Program-made: the position numbers and the translations under genes
DNA from: Mycobacterium branderi
GTDB taxonomy: Bacteria; Actinomycetota; Actinomycetes; Mycobacteriales; Mycobacteriaceae
Reading direction: 5' to 3'
NCBI RefSeq assembly: GCF_010728725.1
Contig: NZ_AP022606.1
Location: forward strand, 124,001-188,000
Length of the DNA: 64,000 nucleotides
Notes under the pieces: generated by a model
Databases searched by the model: none
Seen by the model: the letters and a program-made list of their open reading frames with translations, nothing else
What the model was told of the DNA's origin: nothing
Shown: piece after piece, positions 27,603 to 37,162 of the stretch
How the letters are laid out: the number at the start of each line of letters is the position of its first letter
Position numbering within the stretch: the stretch's first letter is position 1

Positions 27603-28454
27603 TCAGGCCGACGTGAAGCTGCCGTCGAGCACCCGCGGATGGCCGATCGCGCGCCCGGTGACGGCAGCCGCGTCCACCAGCGCCAACTCCACCGCCGCCC
27701 GCGCGAACTCCTCCGCCGTCGCCACCTCGTCGAACTCGCGAGCGTAATACGAAAGCCCCGGCGTCAGAATCGGTTTGGACGGCGATAGGGCGTTCACCGC
27801 GATGTTGCGGTCCTGCAGGTCGTAGGCGGCACACCATGTCAAGTGCTCCAGCGCGGCCTTGGACCCGCCGTAGCCCGGCAGCACCCCGCCGCCTCGGTCG
27901 GCCTACGGCCCATCCCCGGGTAGCCGGGACGCGATCGAGGTGACGTTGATGATCGACCCGTAACCGGCCTCGATCATGTCGGGGCACACCAGCTGGATGA
28001 GTTCGTAGGCCGCAAACACCGAGATCTCGAAGTGCCGCCGGTAGGCGGCAAGCGGCGTGCCGAGCAGCGGCGGCCACCCCGGTTTAGCGCCCGCCTCTGG
28101 TTTGCGTTTCGCAGAGGCGCCGGCTCGCGGCGGGCGCCCCGGCGCGGTGAACGCGGCGTCGTTGACCAGAATTGTGATGGGGCCCAATGCTTCTCGTGCT
28201 TCATCGACCAGCCGGGCGATGTCGCCGCCCTCGAGCAGGTCGGCGCGGACCGCGACGGCCCGGCCGCCCGCCGCCTCGATGTCGGCGACGGTCTCGCCGA
28301 TGGTGCCGGGCAGCCGCTGGTCCCACACCTGTTCGGTGCGCCCGACGACGGCCACCGCCGCACCCTCGGCCGCGAGCGCCAGCGCGATCGCCCGGCCCAG
28401 GCCGCGGCTGGCGCCGGTGACGATCGCGGCGCGACCGTCGAGTCGCCCGATCAC
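27603..28454 (-). pseudogene. Short-chain dehydrogenase/reductase interrupted by an in-frame TAG
   Basis: The N-terminal half (28454 down to 27903) has the Rossmann motif VTGASRGLGRAIALAL and NDAAF. The C-terminal half (to 27603), in the same frame, has GYGGSKAALEHLTWCAAYDL with the catalytic Tyr and Lys and a normal SDR end. Between them is a single TAG at 27905-27903, right after SRLPGDGP. It falls between the INVTS serine and the YxxxK motif, so the truncated product would lack an active site. One base change (for example TAC to TAG) explains it. GTG start in a GTGA overlap with the TetR stop. A sequencing error is the main alternative. Confidence 0.75.
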
Positions 28455-29053
28455 CGCTGCACCCCGTGCACGAGGATCGCCGCGGTCTGATCCACCCACG
28501 CATCGTCGAGCTCTTCATCCGGACGCAACAGCAGCCGCAACAGCGTCGCGCCGCCGATCAATTCGACCAACCGATCGGGGTCCACGTCAGGATGCACCTC
28601 TCCGCGCTCGACGGCCTCGATCAGCCGCACCCGCACCGCGGTGAACACATCGGCGAACCGCGCCACCACCCTGGCGTTGAGCTCGGAGTCGGCGGTCATG
28701 TCGGCGACCAGCCCGGGCAGCGCGGCCCGCACTACGGGGCTGGTGAACACGTCGCGGGCGGCGGCGATCATGGCCCGCACATCGGCGGCGATGTCGCCGC
28801 CCGGGCCCGCCAGCGCGGTGGGCGCCACCGGGAATGCCGCCTCGTGCACCAGCTCGGCCTTGCTCGACCAGCGCCGGTACAGCGCCGTCTTGGTGGTCCC
28901 GGCCCGCTCGGCGACGGCGGCCAGGGTGAGGTTCGAATAGCCGATTTGCACAAGCAGTTCCGCGGTCGCCGCCAATATGGCAGCGTCGATGCGCGGGTCC
29001 CGCGGCCGCCCGGCGGCCGGGGCCTTGTCAACCGTGGACTCGTCTGCTTTCAT
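28451..29053 (-). CDS. TetR-family transcriptional regulator
   Basis: A 200-aa TetR protein beginning MKADESTVDKAPAAGRPRDP. HTH: QIGYSNLTLAAVAERAGTTK, then ALYRRWSSKAELVHEA. The C-terminal domain resembles the TetR_C_16/AcrR-like group (LPGLVADMTADSELNARVV). The longer frame upstream to 29263 lies antisense within the phosphotransferase gene and is rejected. It is divergent from the Rv3168-like gene with a dyad in the 37-bp gap, and it is coupled to the broken SDR gene. Confidence 0.87.
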   Translation of the reverse strand: MKADESTVDKAPAAGRPRDPRIDAAILAATAELLVQIGYSNLTLAAVAERAGTTKTALYRRWSSKAELVHEAAFPVAPTALAGPGGDIAADVRAMIAAARDVFTSPVVRAALPGLVADMTADSELNARVVARFADVFTAVRVRLIEAVERGEVHPDVDPDRLVELIGGATLLRLLLRPDEELDDAWVDQTAAILVHGVQR

Positions 29054-29054
29054 A

Positions 29055-29073
29055 ACGCTACCCACCGTATCGT
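29055..29073. promoter_or_regulatory. Imperfect dyad between TetR and Rv3168-like gene
   Basis: ACG-C-TAC-N5-GTA-T-CGT is a 19-bp near-palindrome with 6 of 7 matched positions per arm. It fills most of the 37-bp gap between the divergent start codons. A TetR dimer here would cover both promoters. Assigned to the adjacent TetR by position only. Confidence 0.45.
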
Positions 29074-29075
29074 AA

Positions 29076-30199
<1,124 letters not shown>

Positions 30200-30200
<1 letters not shown>

Positions 30201-31315
30201 TGCTTGGACCACTCGACGAATTCCCGGTACACCAGATTCCGCAGCCGATCGCCTGGCCGGGATCGTCGGACCGCAACTTTTACGACCGCTCCTACCTCAA
30301 CGCCCACGACCGCACCGGCGACATTTTTCTCATCACCGGCATCGGGTACTACCCCAACCTGGGTGTGAAGGACGCGTTCGTGCTGATCCGCCGCGGCGAC
30401 ACGCAGACCGCGGTGCACCTGTCGGACGCCATCGACCAGGACCGGCTCAACCAGCACGTCGGCCGCTACCGGATCGAGGTCAGCGAGCCACTGCGCAAGT
30501 TGCGGGTGATCCTGGAGGAAACCGAGGGCATCGCCGTCGACCTAACCTGGGAAGGCCTGTTCGATGTCGTGCAGGAGCAGCCGCATCTGATGCGCTCCGG
30601 CAACCGGGTGACGCTGGACGCGCAGCGCTTCGCCCAGCTGGGCAGCTGGAGCGGGCGAATCGCGATCGACGGCGAGGAGATCCCCGTCGACCCCGCCACC
30701 TGGATCGGCAGCCGGGACCGGTCCTGGGGCATCCGGCCGATCGGCGAACCGGAACCGGCGGGACGACCGGCCGATCCGCCGTTCGAAGGCATGTGGTGGC
30801 TGTACGTGCCGATGGCGTTCGACGACTTCGCCGTCGTGATGATCATCCAGGAGGCACCCGACGGGTTCCGCTCGCTCAACGACTGCACCCGGATCTGGCG
30901 CGACGGCCGCGTCGAGCAGCTGGGCTGGCCCCGGGTGACCACTCGCTACCGGTCGGGCACCCGGATTCCGACCGGGGCGACAATCGAGGCCAGCCGGCCC
31001 GACGGCACGCCGGTGCACTTCGAGGTCGAATCCAAGCTGCCGGTACCGATCCATGTCGGCGGCGGCTACGGCGGCGACTCGGACTGGCTGCACGGCATGT
31101 GGAAGGGCGAGAAGTTCACCGAGCGGCTGACCTACGACATGACCGACCCGGCGATCGTCGCCCGCTCGGGCTTCGGCGTGATTGACCACGTGGGGCGGGC
31201 GATCTGCCGCGACGGCGACGCCGAGCCGGTGGAGGGCTGGGGGCTCTACGAGCACGGCGCACTGGGCCGCCACGACCCGTCCGGCTTCAAAGACTGGTTG
31301 AGCACGGCGCCTTAG
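30200..31315 (+). CDS. Conserved protein, Rv3169-like, function unknown
   Basis: A 371-aa soluble protein with no recognised motif. It is rich in aromatic residues and beta-type patterns (RNFYDRSYLNAHDRTGDIFL near the N terminus, MWWLYVPMAFDDFAVVMIIQ in the middle) and ends with WGLYEHGALGRHDPSG. It resembles large beta-barrel, lipocalin-like proteins, but I would not assign a fold firmly. Strong AGGAGAAGG sits before the ATG, which overlaps the kinase stop. This kinase plus unknown pair is conserved as Rv3168-Rv3169 in M. tuberculosis, so they likely act together. Confidence 0.8.
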
Positions 31316-31318
31316 CTT

Positions 31319-31381
31319 CGTCGAATGTGGACTTGATGTACGTTTCTCCCGAAAAAGCGTGTGATAAGTCCACATTCGACG
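31319..31381. repeat. Perfect 16-bp inverted repeat upstream of aofH
   Basis: CGTCGAATGTGGACTT (31319-31334) and AAGTCCACATTCGACG (31366-31381) are exact reverse complements separated by 31 bp. The interior can pair weakly further (ACGTTT against AAAAAGCGT). The element begins 4 bp after the Rv3169-like stop and ends 14 bp before the aofH ATG. It could act as terminator or attenuator, or be a small dispersed palindromic element. I believe similar palindromes exist in other mycobacteria, but that is memory and not shown here. Confidence 0.7.
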
Positions 31382-31394
31382 GTAAGGATGGGGT

Positions 31395-32756
31395 ATGGAG
31401 TCCGCCGATGCCGTAGTGGTGGGGGCCGGGTTCGCCGGGCTGACCGCCGCCCGTGAGCTCAAGCGTCTCGGACACGACGTGCTGGTGCTCGAGGGCCGCG
31501 ACCGGGTCGGTGGACGTTCGCACACCGGCCATGTCGCGGGAATTCCCGTCGACATGGGCGGCACATTCGTCGGGCCCACGCAGGATGCGGTGCTGGCGCT
31601 GGCCGCCGACCTCGGCATCGACACCGTCCCGACCTACCATGACGGCGCCAACCTGATCCGCTGGCGCGGCATGGTCCGCCGGTATTCCGGCACCATCCCG
31701 CGACTGTCACTCGGCGGCTTGCTCGACATCGGTAGGGTGCGTTGGCAATTCGAGCGCATCGCCCGGCGGGTTCCGCTGGCCGAGCCGTGGACCACACGGC
31801 GCGCGCAGCAGTTGGACGGCCAGTCGCTGGGCGACTGGCTGCGCTCGGTGCACACCGGCGCCACCGCCCGCGATCTGCTGGCCATCATGGCGCGGGTGAC
31901 CTGGGGCGCCGAACCCGACGACGTGTCGATGTTGCATGCCGCCCGCTACGTGCACGCCGCCGGCGGCCTGGACCGGCTGCTCGACGTGGAAAACGGTGCA
32001 CAGCAAGACCGTTTCGCAGCCGGCACCCAGCAGATCGCCGACGCTATGGCGGCCGAGCTCGGCGACCGCGTGGTGCTGGACGCTCCGGTGCATCGCATCG
32101 ACCAGCACGACGGCGGCGTGACGGTCGGCTCCGAAAAGAGCAGCGCCGAAGCCAGATTCGTCATCGTCGCGGTCGCGCCGGAACATCGTGCGCGCATCGA
32201 GTTCACTCCCCCGCTGCCCGCCGAATACCACCAGCTCGCCAGAAGCTGGCCGCAGGGCCGGCTCTCCAAGGCGTACGCCGCCTACCCCACGCCGTTCTGG
32301 CGGGCCAACGGGTTCTCCGGCCAGGCGTTGTCCGACGAGGGCCCGGTGTTCATCACTTTCGACGTCAGCCCGCAGCCCGACGGGCCTGGCATCCTGCTGG
32401 GGTTCGTCGACGCCCGCAGTTTCGACGAAATGCCCGCGGATCAGCGCCGGCGAAAAGCGCTGGACTGCTTCGCTTCGCTATTCGGCGAGGAGGCACTCAA
32501 ACCACTCGACTATGTCGATCACCGTTGGGGCACAGAGAAATTCGCACCCGGCGGACCCACTGCCGCGGTGCCGCCGGGCTCGTGGACGCGGTACGGGCCG
32601 TGGTTGCGCCGCCCCGTGGGCCCGGTTCACTGGGCCGGCACCGAAACGGCGGACGAGTGGACCGGCTTCCTGGACGGGGCGGTGCGCTCCGGAAGGCGGG
32701 CCGCCGCGGAGGTCGCCGCGCGGTTACGAGCTGATCCGTCTGTCGCCCGAGACTGA
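31395..32756 (+). CDS. aofH: FAD-dependent flavin amine oxidase
   Basis: A 453-aa flavin-containing amine oxidase expected to oxidise an amine to an imine with production of H2O2. The N-terminal dinucleotide fold is [20 protein letters not shown], followed by [12 protein letters not shown]. The C-terminal FAD segment is [20 protein letters not shown]. No cysteine sits at the covalent-FAD position of animal MAO. Substrate unknown. Gene order (Rv3168-, Rv3169-like, this gene, hydrolase) matches aofH of M. tuberculosis. Its end overlaps the convergent hydrolase by 33 bp. Confidence 0.9.
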   Translation: MESADAVVVGAGFAGLTAARELKRLGHDVLVLEGRDRVGGRSHTGHVAGIPVDMGGTFVGPTQDAVLALAADLGIDTVPTYHDGANLIRWRGMVRRYSGTIPRLSLGGLLDIGRVRWQFERIARRVPLAEPWTTRRAQQLDGQSLGDWLRSVHTGATARDLLAIMARVTWGAEPDDVSMLHAARYVHAAGGLDRLLDVENGAQQDRFAAGTQQIADAMAAELGDRVVLDAPVHRIDQHDGGVTVGSEKSSAEARFVIVAVAPEHRARIEFTPPLPAEYHQLARSWPQGRLSKAYAAYPTPFWRANGFSGQALSDEGPVFITFDVSPQPDGPGILLGFVDARSFDEMPADQRRRKALDCFASLFGEEALKPLDYVDHRWGTEKFAPGGPTAAVPPGSWTRYGPWLRRPVGPVHWAGTETADEWTGFLDGAVRSGRRAAAEVAARLRADPSVARD

Positions 32757-33680
32757 TTCGGCGAGCGCCCGCAATTCGCGGTTGACCTCGGCGGGGCGTT
32801 CCAGCATCGCGCAGTGACCGCCGGGCAGCACCACGAGCCCGACGAGATTCGGTGCGGCCGCGGCGATCCGGCGCGACTGACTCAACGGCGTCAACCGATC
32901 GCGTTCGCTGCCGATGACCAGCGTCGGCACCGTCAAACCGGTCAGGCTGATGTGCCGCGAGCCCAGCGAGTCGACCAGCGCCTTGCCGCAGCCGCCGCGC
33001 ACCGCCGGGGACGTGGCGTCGAACAACTCGTAGATCAGCGCGCCGACATCGGGATCCGCGTCGGCGCCGACCGCCAGCAGCGACACCATCTCGCGGCTGG
33101 CGCGTCGCACCGCGGGTGGCACCGTGAACGAACCGAAGATGCTGACCAGTGCACGCCCGCCCAGCACCCGGACCGCGGCGAACGGCGCCGGCACCGGCAG
33201 GAACCGCACCTCGCGCAACAGGTCACCGGTGGTGGTGTTGACCAGGGCGACGGCGTCGGCACGATGGGAAACCTTGTGGCGGTACCGCTCCGACCAGGCG
33301 GCGATCGCAATGCCGCCCATCGAGTGCCCGGCGATCACGGCGCGCTCTCCCGGCGCGAGGGTGGCCTCGAGCACCGCGTCGACGTCGGAGGCCAGGTGAT
33401 GCAGGCTGTAATTCCGCCGCGGCGGAATGCCGCTGCGGCCGTGGCCGCGGTGATCGAACGCGATCACCCGGTAGTCGCCGGCCAATTCCGCGATCTGGTA
33501 AGCCCACACGCGGATGGCGCAGGTGATGCCATGCGAAAGCACTATCGGATAGCCGTCTTCCGGGCCGAATACCTCGGTGTGCAGACGAGTGCCATCGGGA
33601 GCCCGCACCAAAACCTCGCGGCTCGGCGGCAATTCGACCGGTATTGGCGCGAACGAACGCGGCGGTTGTCGATAACTCAT
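32724..33680 (-). CDS. hpx: Alpha/beta hydrolase (Hpx-like)
   Basis: A 318-aa alpha/beta hydrolase of the haloperoxidase-like group. The nucleophile elbow is [10 protein letters not shown] (Ser near residue 119); an oxyanion region is [16 protein letters not shown] and the histidine is in LPGGHCAML near the end. [10 protein letters not shown] is typical. Despite the family label, a hydrolase role (ester, lactone or C-C bond) is more likely than peroxidase. Position matches hpx (Rv3171c). It overlaps aofH tail to tail. Confidence 0.87.
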   Translation of the reverse strand: MSYRQPPRSFAPIPVELPPSREVLVRAPDGTRLHTEVFGPEDGYPIVLSHGITCAIRVWAYQIAELAGDYRVIAFDHRGHGRSGIPPRRNYSLHHLASDVDAVLEATLAPGERAVIAGHSMGGIAIAAWSERYRHKVSHRADAVALVNTTTGDLLREVRFLPVPAPFAAVRVLGGRALVSIFGSFTVPPAVRRASREMVSLLAVGADADPDVGALIYELFDATSPAVRGGCGKALVDSLGSRHISLTGLTVPTLVIGSERDRLTPLSQSRRIAAAAPNLVGLVVLPGGHCAMLERPAEVNRELRALAESVSGDRRISS

Positions 33681-33759
33681 CGCCGCTCCCCTCCCGTGCG
33701 GGCCGCACTCCTGAGTCTACCGAGTGGGCCGGCGGCTTCCGGACACCAAAAGCCGGCGC

Positions 33760-35229
33760 CTAGGCGATCTGTCGGCGGTCGGCGTCCACCTTGCCGAACA
33801 CCATCTGCTCGTCGATGCGCCGCACCCGATGGTCGATCACATCACGCAGGAAGTGGTGGCTGACCACCCATGGACGCCGGGTGCCCGACTTCGGCAGCAC
33901 ATCCAGGGCGCGCAACACGTAGCCGGCCTGCAGGTTCAGCGTGGGCTGCTCGGGCATGTCGGTGTCGCCGAGATGCGGATAGGCGTGCGTGTAGCCGTGA
34001 GTCCTCATGTACTCCAACAACTTTGCGACCGATTGCGCGGTCAGGTCCGCACCCAGGGTCCACGATGCGTTCGTGTAGCCCACACACCAGGCCATGTTGG
34101 GGACGTCGTCGAGCATGTGGCGCTTGTAGACGAACCGGTCATGCGGGTTGATCTTTTCGCCGTCGAGGCTGAGCGTGATTCCGCCCAGCGCCTGCAACTG
34201 CAGTCCCGTCGCAGTGATGATGACGTCGGCATCGAGGTGCCGCCCGGACTTGCAGACGATGCCGGTGGCGTCCATGTGGTCGATGTGGTCGGTGACGACC
34301 TCCACGCGCCCGTCGCTGATCAGCTTGTACAGGTCGGCGCCGACGATGAAGCACATCCGCTGATCCCACGGGTCATACGGCGGGGTGAAGTGGGTGTCGA
34401 TGTCGTAGCCCTGCGGCAGATTGCGTTCGGCGATGCGCCGCAGTAGTCGCTTCATGTACTCCGGCGCCCGGCGCGACACCTCCCACAGCAGCACACCGAC
34501 GAGTGCGTTGCGCCACCGGACGAGCCAATGGGCAACCTTGAGCGGCAAGAGCTTTCGGGTGAGGACTGCTGTCGGCTCGACCTTCGGCGCGGAGATCATG
34601 TACGACGGTGTGCGCTGCAACATCGTCACGTGCGCCGCCGTTTCGGCCAGGCTCGGGATCAGGCTGACCGCGGTTGCGCCGCTTCCGATTACCACGCACC
34701 GCTTGCCGGTGCAGTCGAGCGCCTCGGGCCAGTGTTGCGGATGGACCACCTCGCCGGTGAAGTCCTCGATGCCGGGGAAGGCGGGCCGGTAGGGGTTGTC
34801 GTAGTCGTAGTAGCCGGTGCCGAAGAACACGAACCGGCAGCGGTAGGTCTGCTCCTGGCCGTCCCGGTCGGCGCGGATCGTCCAGGTGTCGGTGCTCGAA
34901 TCCCAGTCGGCCGAGCGGACATGGGTGTTGAACCGGATGTGCTCGGCGATGTGGTGCTTGCGCGCGGTGTCGGAAAGATACTGCCAGATGTGGGTGCCGT
35001 CGACGATCATCTCCGGCCGCGTCCAGGGCTCCCACGGGAAGCACAGCGTGTAGATGTCGCTGTCGGACCGCACACCCGGGTAGCGGAACAGGTCCCAGGT
35101 GCCGCCGAGCTGCTCCCGTCGTTCCAGGATCGTGAAGCGCAGCTGCGGGTTGCGCTCCCGGATCCGGTAGGCGGCGCCGATCCCCGAGATCCCGGCACCG
35201 ATGATCACTACGTCGAAGAACGGGTCCAT
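33760..35229 (-). CDS. Flavin-containing Baeyer-Villiger monooxygenase, EthA-like
   Basis: A 489-aa class B flavoprotein monooxygenase. FAD motif VVIIGAGISGIGAAY at the start, the BVMO fingerprint FTGEVVHPQHWP (157-168) and the NADPH motif VVIGSGATAVSL. Large similar blocks with EthA of M. tuberculosis are apparent (RYPGVRSDSDIYTL, NPWDQR-type segment as YDPWDQRMCF, VGYTNASWTL), and the length is the same. The reaction is ketone to ester/lactone or S-oxidation. The real ethA sits elsewhere with ethR in M. tuberculosis, so this is likely a paralogue. It is followed upstream by a tandem palindromic repeat. Confidence 0.9.
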   Translation of the reverse strand: MDPFFDVVIIGAGISGIGAAYRIRERNPQLRFTILERREQLGGTWDLFRYPGVRSDSDIYTLCFPWEPWTRPEMIVDGTHIWQYLSDTARKHHIAEHIRFNTHVRSADWDSSTDTWTIRADRDGQEQTYRCRFVFFGTGYYDYDNPYRPAFPGIEDFTGEVVHPQHWPEALDCTGKRCVVIGSGATAVSLIPSLAETAAHVTMLQRTPSYMISAPKVEPTAVLTRKLLPLKVAHWLVRWRNALVGVLLWEVSRRAPEYMKRLLRRIAERNLPQGYDIDTHFTPPYDPWDQRMCFIVGADLYKLISDGRVEVVTDHIDHMDATGIVCKSGRHLDADVIITATGLQLQALGGITLSLDGEKINPHDRFVYKRHMLDDVPNMAWCVGYTNASWTLGADLTAQSVAKLLEYMRTHGYTHAYPHLGDTDMPEQPTLNLQAGYVLRALDVLPKSGTRRPWVVSHHFLRDVIDHRVRRIDEQMVFGKVDADRRQIA

Positions 35230-35266
35230 GGCAGTGGCTCCTCTCGCGTGACTACCAGACTAGGCC

Positions 35267-35431
35267 CGATGGTCCGGCTTCTCCTCGGGCTTTACAGCCC
35301 GCATCGGCGCCGGACTGGGTTCGATGGTCCGGCTTCTCCTCGGGCTTTACAGCCCGCATCGGCGCCGGACTGGGTTCGATGGTCCGGCTTCTCCTCGGGC
35401 TTTACAGCCCGCATCGGCGCCGGACTAAGTT
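35267..35431. repeat. 55-bp x 3 palindromic tandem repeat
   Basis: Three head-to-tail copies at 35267-35321, 35322-35376 and 35377-35431. Copies 1 and 2 are identical; copy 3 differs by GG to AA near its end. Each copy can fold as GTCCGGC-N7-CGGGCT-TTAC-AGCCCG-N7-GCCGGAC, a two-tier hairpin. The bases just before copy 1 (CCAGACTAGGCC) look like a decayed end of a fourth unit. The array fills the 225-bp gap between the monooxygenase start and the quinone oxidoreductase gene. It is a candidate VNTR and may carry protein-binding sites. Confidence 0.9.
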
Positions 35432-35454
35432 CGTCTTGACGGAAAGAGGTGGCG

Positions 35455-36429
35455 ATGCGCGCGGTACAGGTTTCCCGGCTCGACGGGCCGGAGGCGGTGC
35501 AGGTGGTCGAGCTCGACGAGCCCGGCGGTGACGGCGCCGTCGTCGTCGACGTCCATGCAGCCGGAGTGGCGTTTCCCGACGCGCTGCTGACCCGGGGGCT
35601 CTACCAGCACAAACCGGACCCGCCGTTCATTCCGGGCGGCGAGGCGGCCGGCGTGGTGCGCAGCGCCCCGGCCGGTGCGCCGGTGGCGGCCGGCGACCGT
35701 GTGGCGGCGTTGACGATGCTGTCCGGCGGCATGGCCGAGGTCATTGCCCTGCCGGCCGAGCAGGTGTTCAAGCTGCCGGACACGGTGTCGTTCGAGGCCG
35801 GCGCGGGGCTGCTGTTCAACGACCTGACCGTGCATTTCGCGCTGGCCGAACGCGGCCGGCTCCGTGACGGCGAGACGGTGCTGGTGCACGGCGCGGCCGG
35901 CGGCATCGGCACGTCGACGCTGCGGCTGGCGCCCGCCTTGGGGGCGGCGCGGACCATCGCGGTGGTCAGCACGCAGGACAAGGCCGACATCGCCCGGGCG
36001 GCCGGCGCCACCGATGTGGTGCTGGCCGACGGGTTCAAGGACGCGGTGCGCGAGCTGACCGGCGGGCGCGGCGTGGACATCGTCGTCGACCCGGTCGGCG
36101 GCGATCGCGTCACCGATTCGCTGCGGTCCCTGGCCCAGGGCGGCCGGCTGCTCGTGATCGGCTTCACGGGCGGCGACATTCCGACGGTGAAGCTGAATCG
36201 CTTGCTGCTCAACAACATTGATGCCGTCGGGGTCGGCTGGGGCGCGTGGGCGATGTCGCATCCGGGTTCTTTGGAGCGGCAGTGGTCGCAACTCGAGCCG
36301 CTGCTGGCATCCGGCGCGGTGCCGCCGCCGCAGCCGGAGGTTTATCCACTGGATCGGGCCGGCGAGGCGATCGCGGCGCTGGAAAACCGCACGGCCAAGG
36401 GCAAGGTCGTGCTGCGGATGCGGGATTAG
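35455..36429 (+). CDS. Zinc-free medium-chain quinone oxidoreductase-like NADPH dehydrogenase
   Basis: A 324-aa MDR-superfamily protein of the quinone oxidoreductase type. The cofactor motif is VLVHGAAGGIGTSTLRLA; the substrate-side segment VHAAGVAFPDALLTRGLYQ lacks the catalytic-zinc Cys/His set. The C terminus GKVVLRMRD is the usual end. NADPH-dependent reduction of quinones or enones is likely. Start ATG 35455 follows GGAAAGAGG at good spacing; a GTG two codons upstream is in frame. It follows the tandem palindrome array and precedes the cutinase gene by 34 bp. Confidence 0.88.
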   Translation: MRAVQVSRLDGPEAVQVVELDEPGGDGAVVVDVHAAGVAFPDALLTRGLYQHKPDPPFIPGGEAAGVVRSAPAGAPVAAGDRVAALTMLSGGMAEVIALPAEQVFKLPDTVSFEAGAGLLFNDLTVHFALAERGRLRDGETVLVHGAAGGIGTSTLRLAPALGAARTIAVVSTQDKADIARAAGATDVVLADGFKDAVRELTGGRGVDIVVDPVGGDRVTDSLRSLAQGGRLLVIGFTGGDIPTVKLNRLLLNNIDAVGVGWGAWAMSHPGSLERQWSQLEPLLASGAVPPPQPEVYPLDRAGEAIAALENRTAKGKVVLRMRD

Positions 36430-36463
36430 ACTCAGGCGAGGGTCGGGTGGCGGTGAGGTAGCG

Positions 36464-37162
36464 ATGAACGTCATCAAAGTGCTCGTGGCTGGTGTGGTGA
36501 GCATTGGCGCCGTGGTCAGCGCGCCGGTGCCGGTCGCGTCGGCCCAGCCGTGTCCGGACGTCGAGGTGGTGTTCGCCCGCGGAACGGCCGAGCCGCCCGG
36601 CGTCGGCGGGGTCGGGCAGGCATTCGTCGACGCGCTGAACGCGCGGGCCGGCGGCAAATCGGTCAGCGTCTATCCGGTCAACTACCCCGCCAGCAGTGAT
36701 TTCGGCGCCGGCATCGAGTTCGCCAGAACTTTCGTCGACGGGATTCGCGACGCCGGTGGCCACATCGAGTCGACGGCGGCGAACTGCCCTAACACCAGGA
36801 TCGTGCTCGGCGGGTACTCCCAGGGCGCGGCGCTGGCCGGTCTCGTCACCTCGGCCGCGATTCCGAAAGAAGTGCCGGCCGAATACGCGTCATACGTGCC
36901 CAAGCCGATGCCGGCCGAAGTGGCCAACCACGTCGCCGCGGTGACGCTGTTCGGCACGCCGTCGAATCAGTTCCTCACCGAAAACGGCGCGCCGCCCATC
37001 AGAATCGGCCCGCTGTATGCGCCCAAGACGATCCAGCTGTGCGCTCCCGACGACACGATCTGCAATGGCGCGCCCAGCGCGCCACCCACCTTCGCGCATA
37101 TGGCGTACCTGACGAACGGCATGACGGACCAGGCCGCAGATTTCGCGGTGAGCCACCTATAG
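36464..37162 (+). CDS. Secreted cutinase family protein
   Basis: A 232-aa secreted serine esterase (cutinase-like protein). Signal peptide: MNVIKVLVAGVVSIGAVVSA up to about ASA-QP (residues 27/28). Nucleophile elbow GYSQG with Ser119, catalytic Asp in CAPDDTIC (about 197), His in FAHMAY (about 212). Two disulfides are expected (Cys30-Cys108 and Cys193-Cys200). Mycobacterial members hydrolyse fatty esters or phospholipids. Its stop overlaps the convergent amidase stop region by 6 bp. Confidence 0.93.
   Translation: MNVIKVLVAGVVSIGAVVSAPVPVASAQPCPDVEVVFARGTAEPPGVGGVGQAFVDALNARAGGKSVSVYPVNYPASSDFGAGIEFARTFVDGIRDAGGHIESTAANCPNTRIVLGGYSQGAALAGLVTSAAIPKEVPAEYASYVPKPMPAEVANHVAAVTLFGTPSNQFLTENGAPPIRIGPLYAPKTIQLCAPDDTICNGAPSAPPTFAHMAYLTNGMTDQAADFAVSHL

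Noticed and set aside
35267..35431. 55-bp x 3 array as a CRISPR
   Set aside because: Units are contiguous with no unique spacers and no cas genes are nearby.
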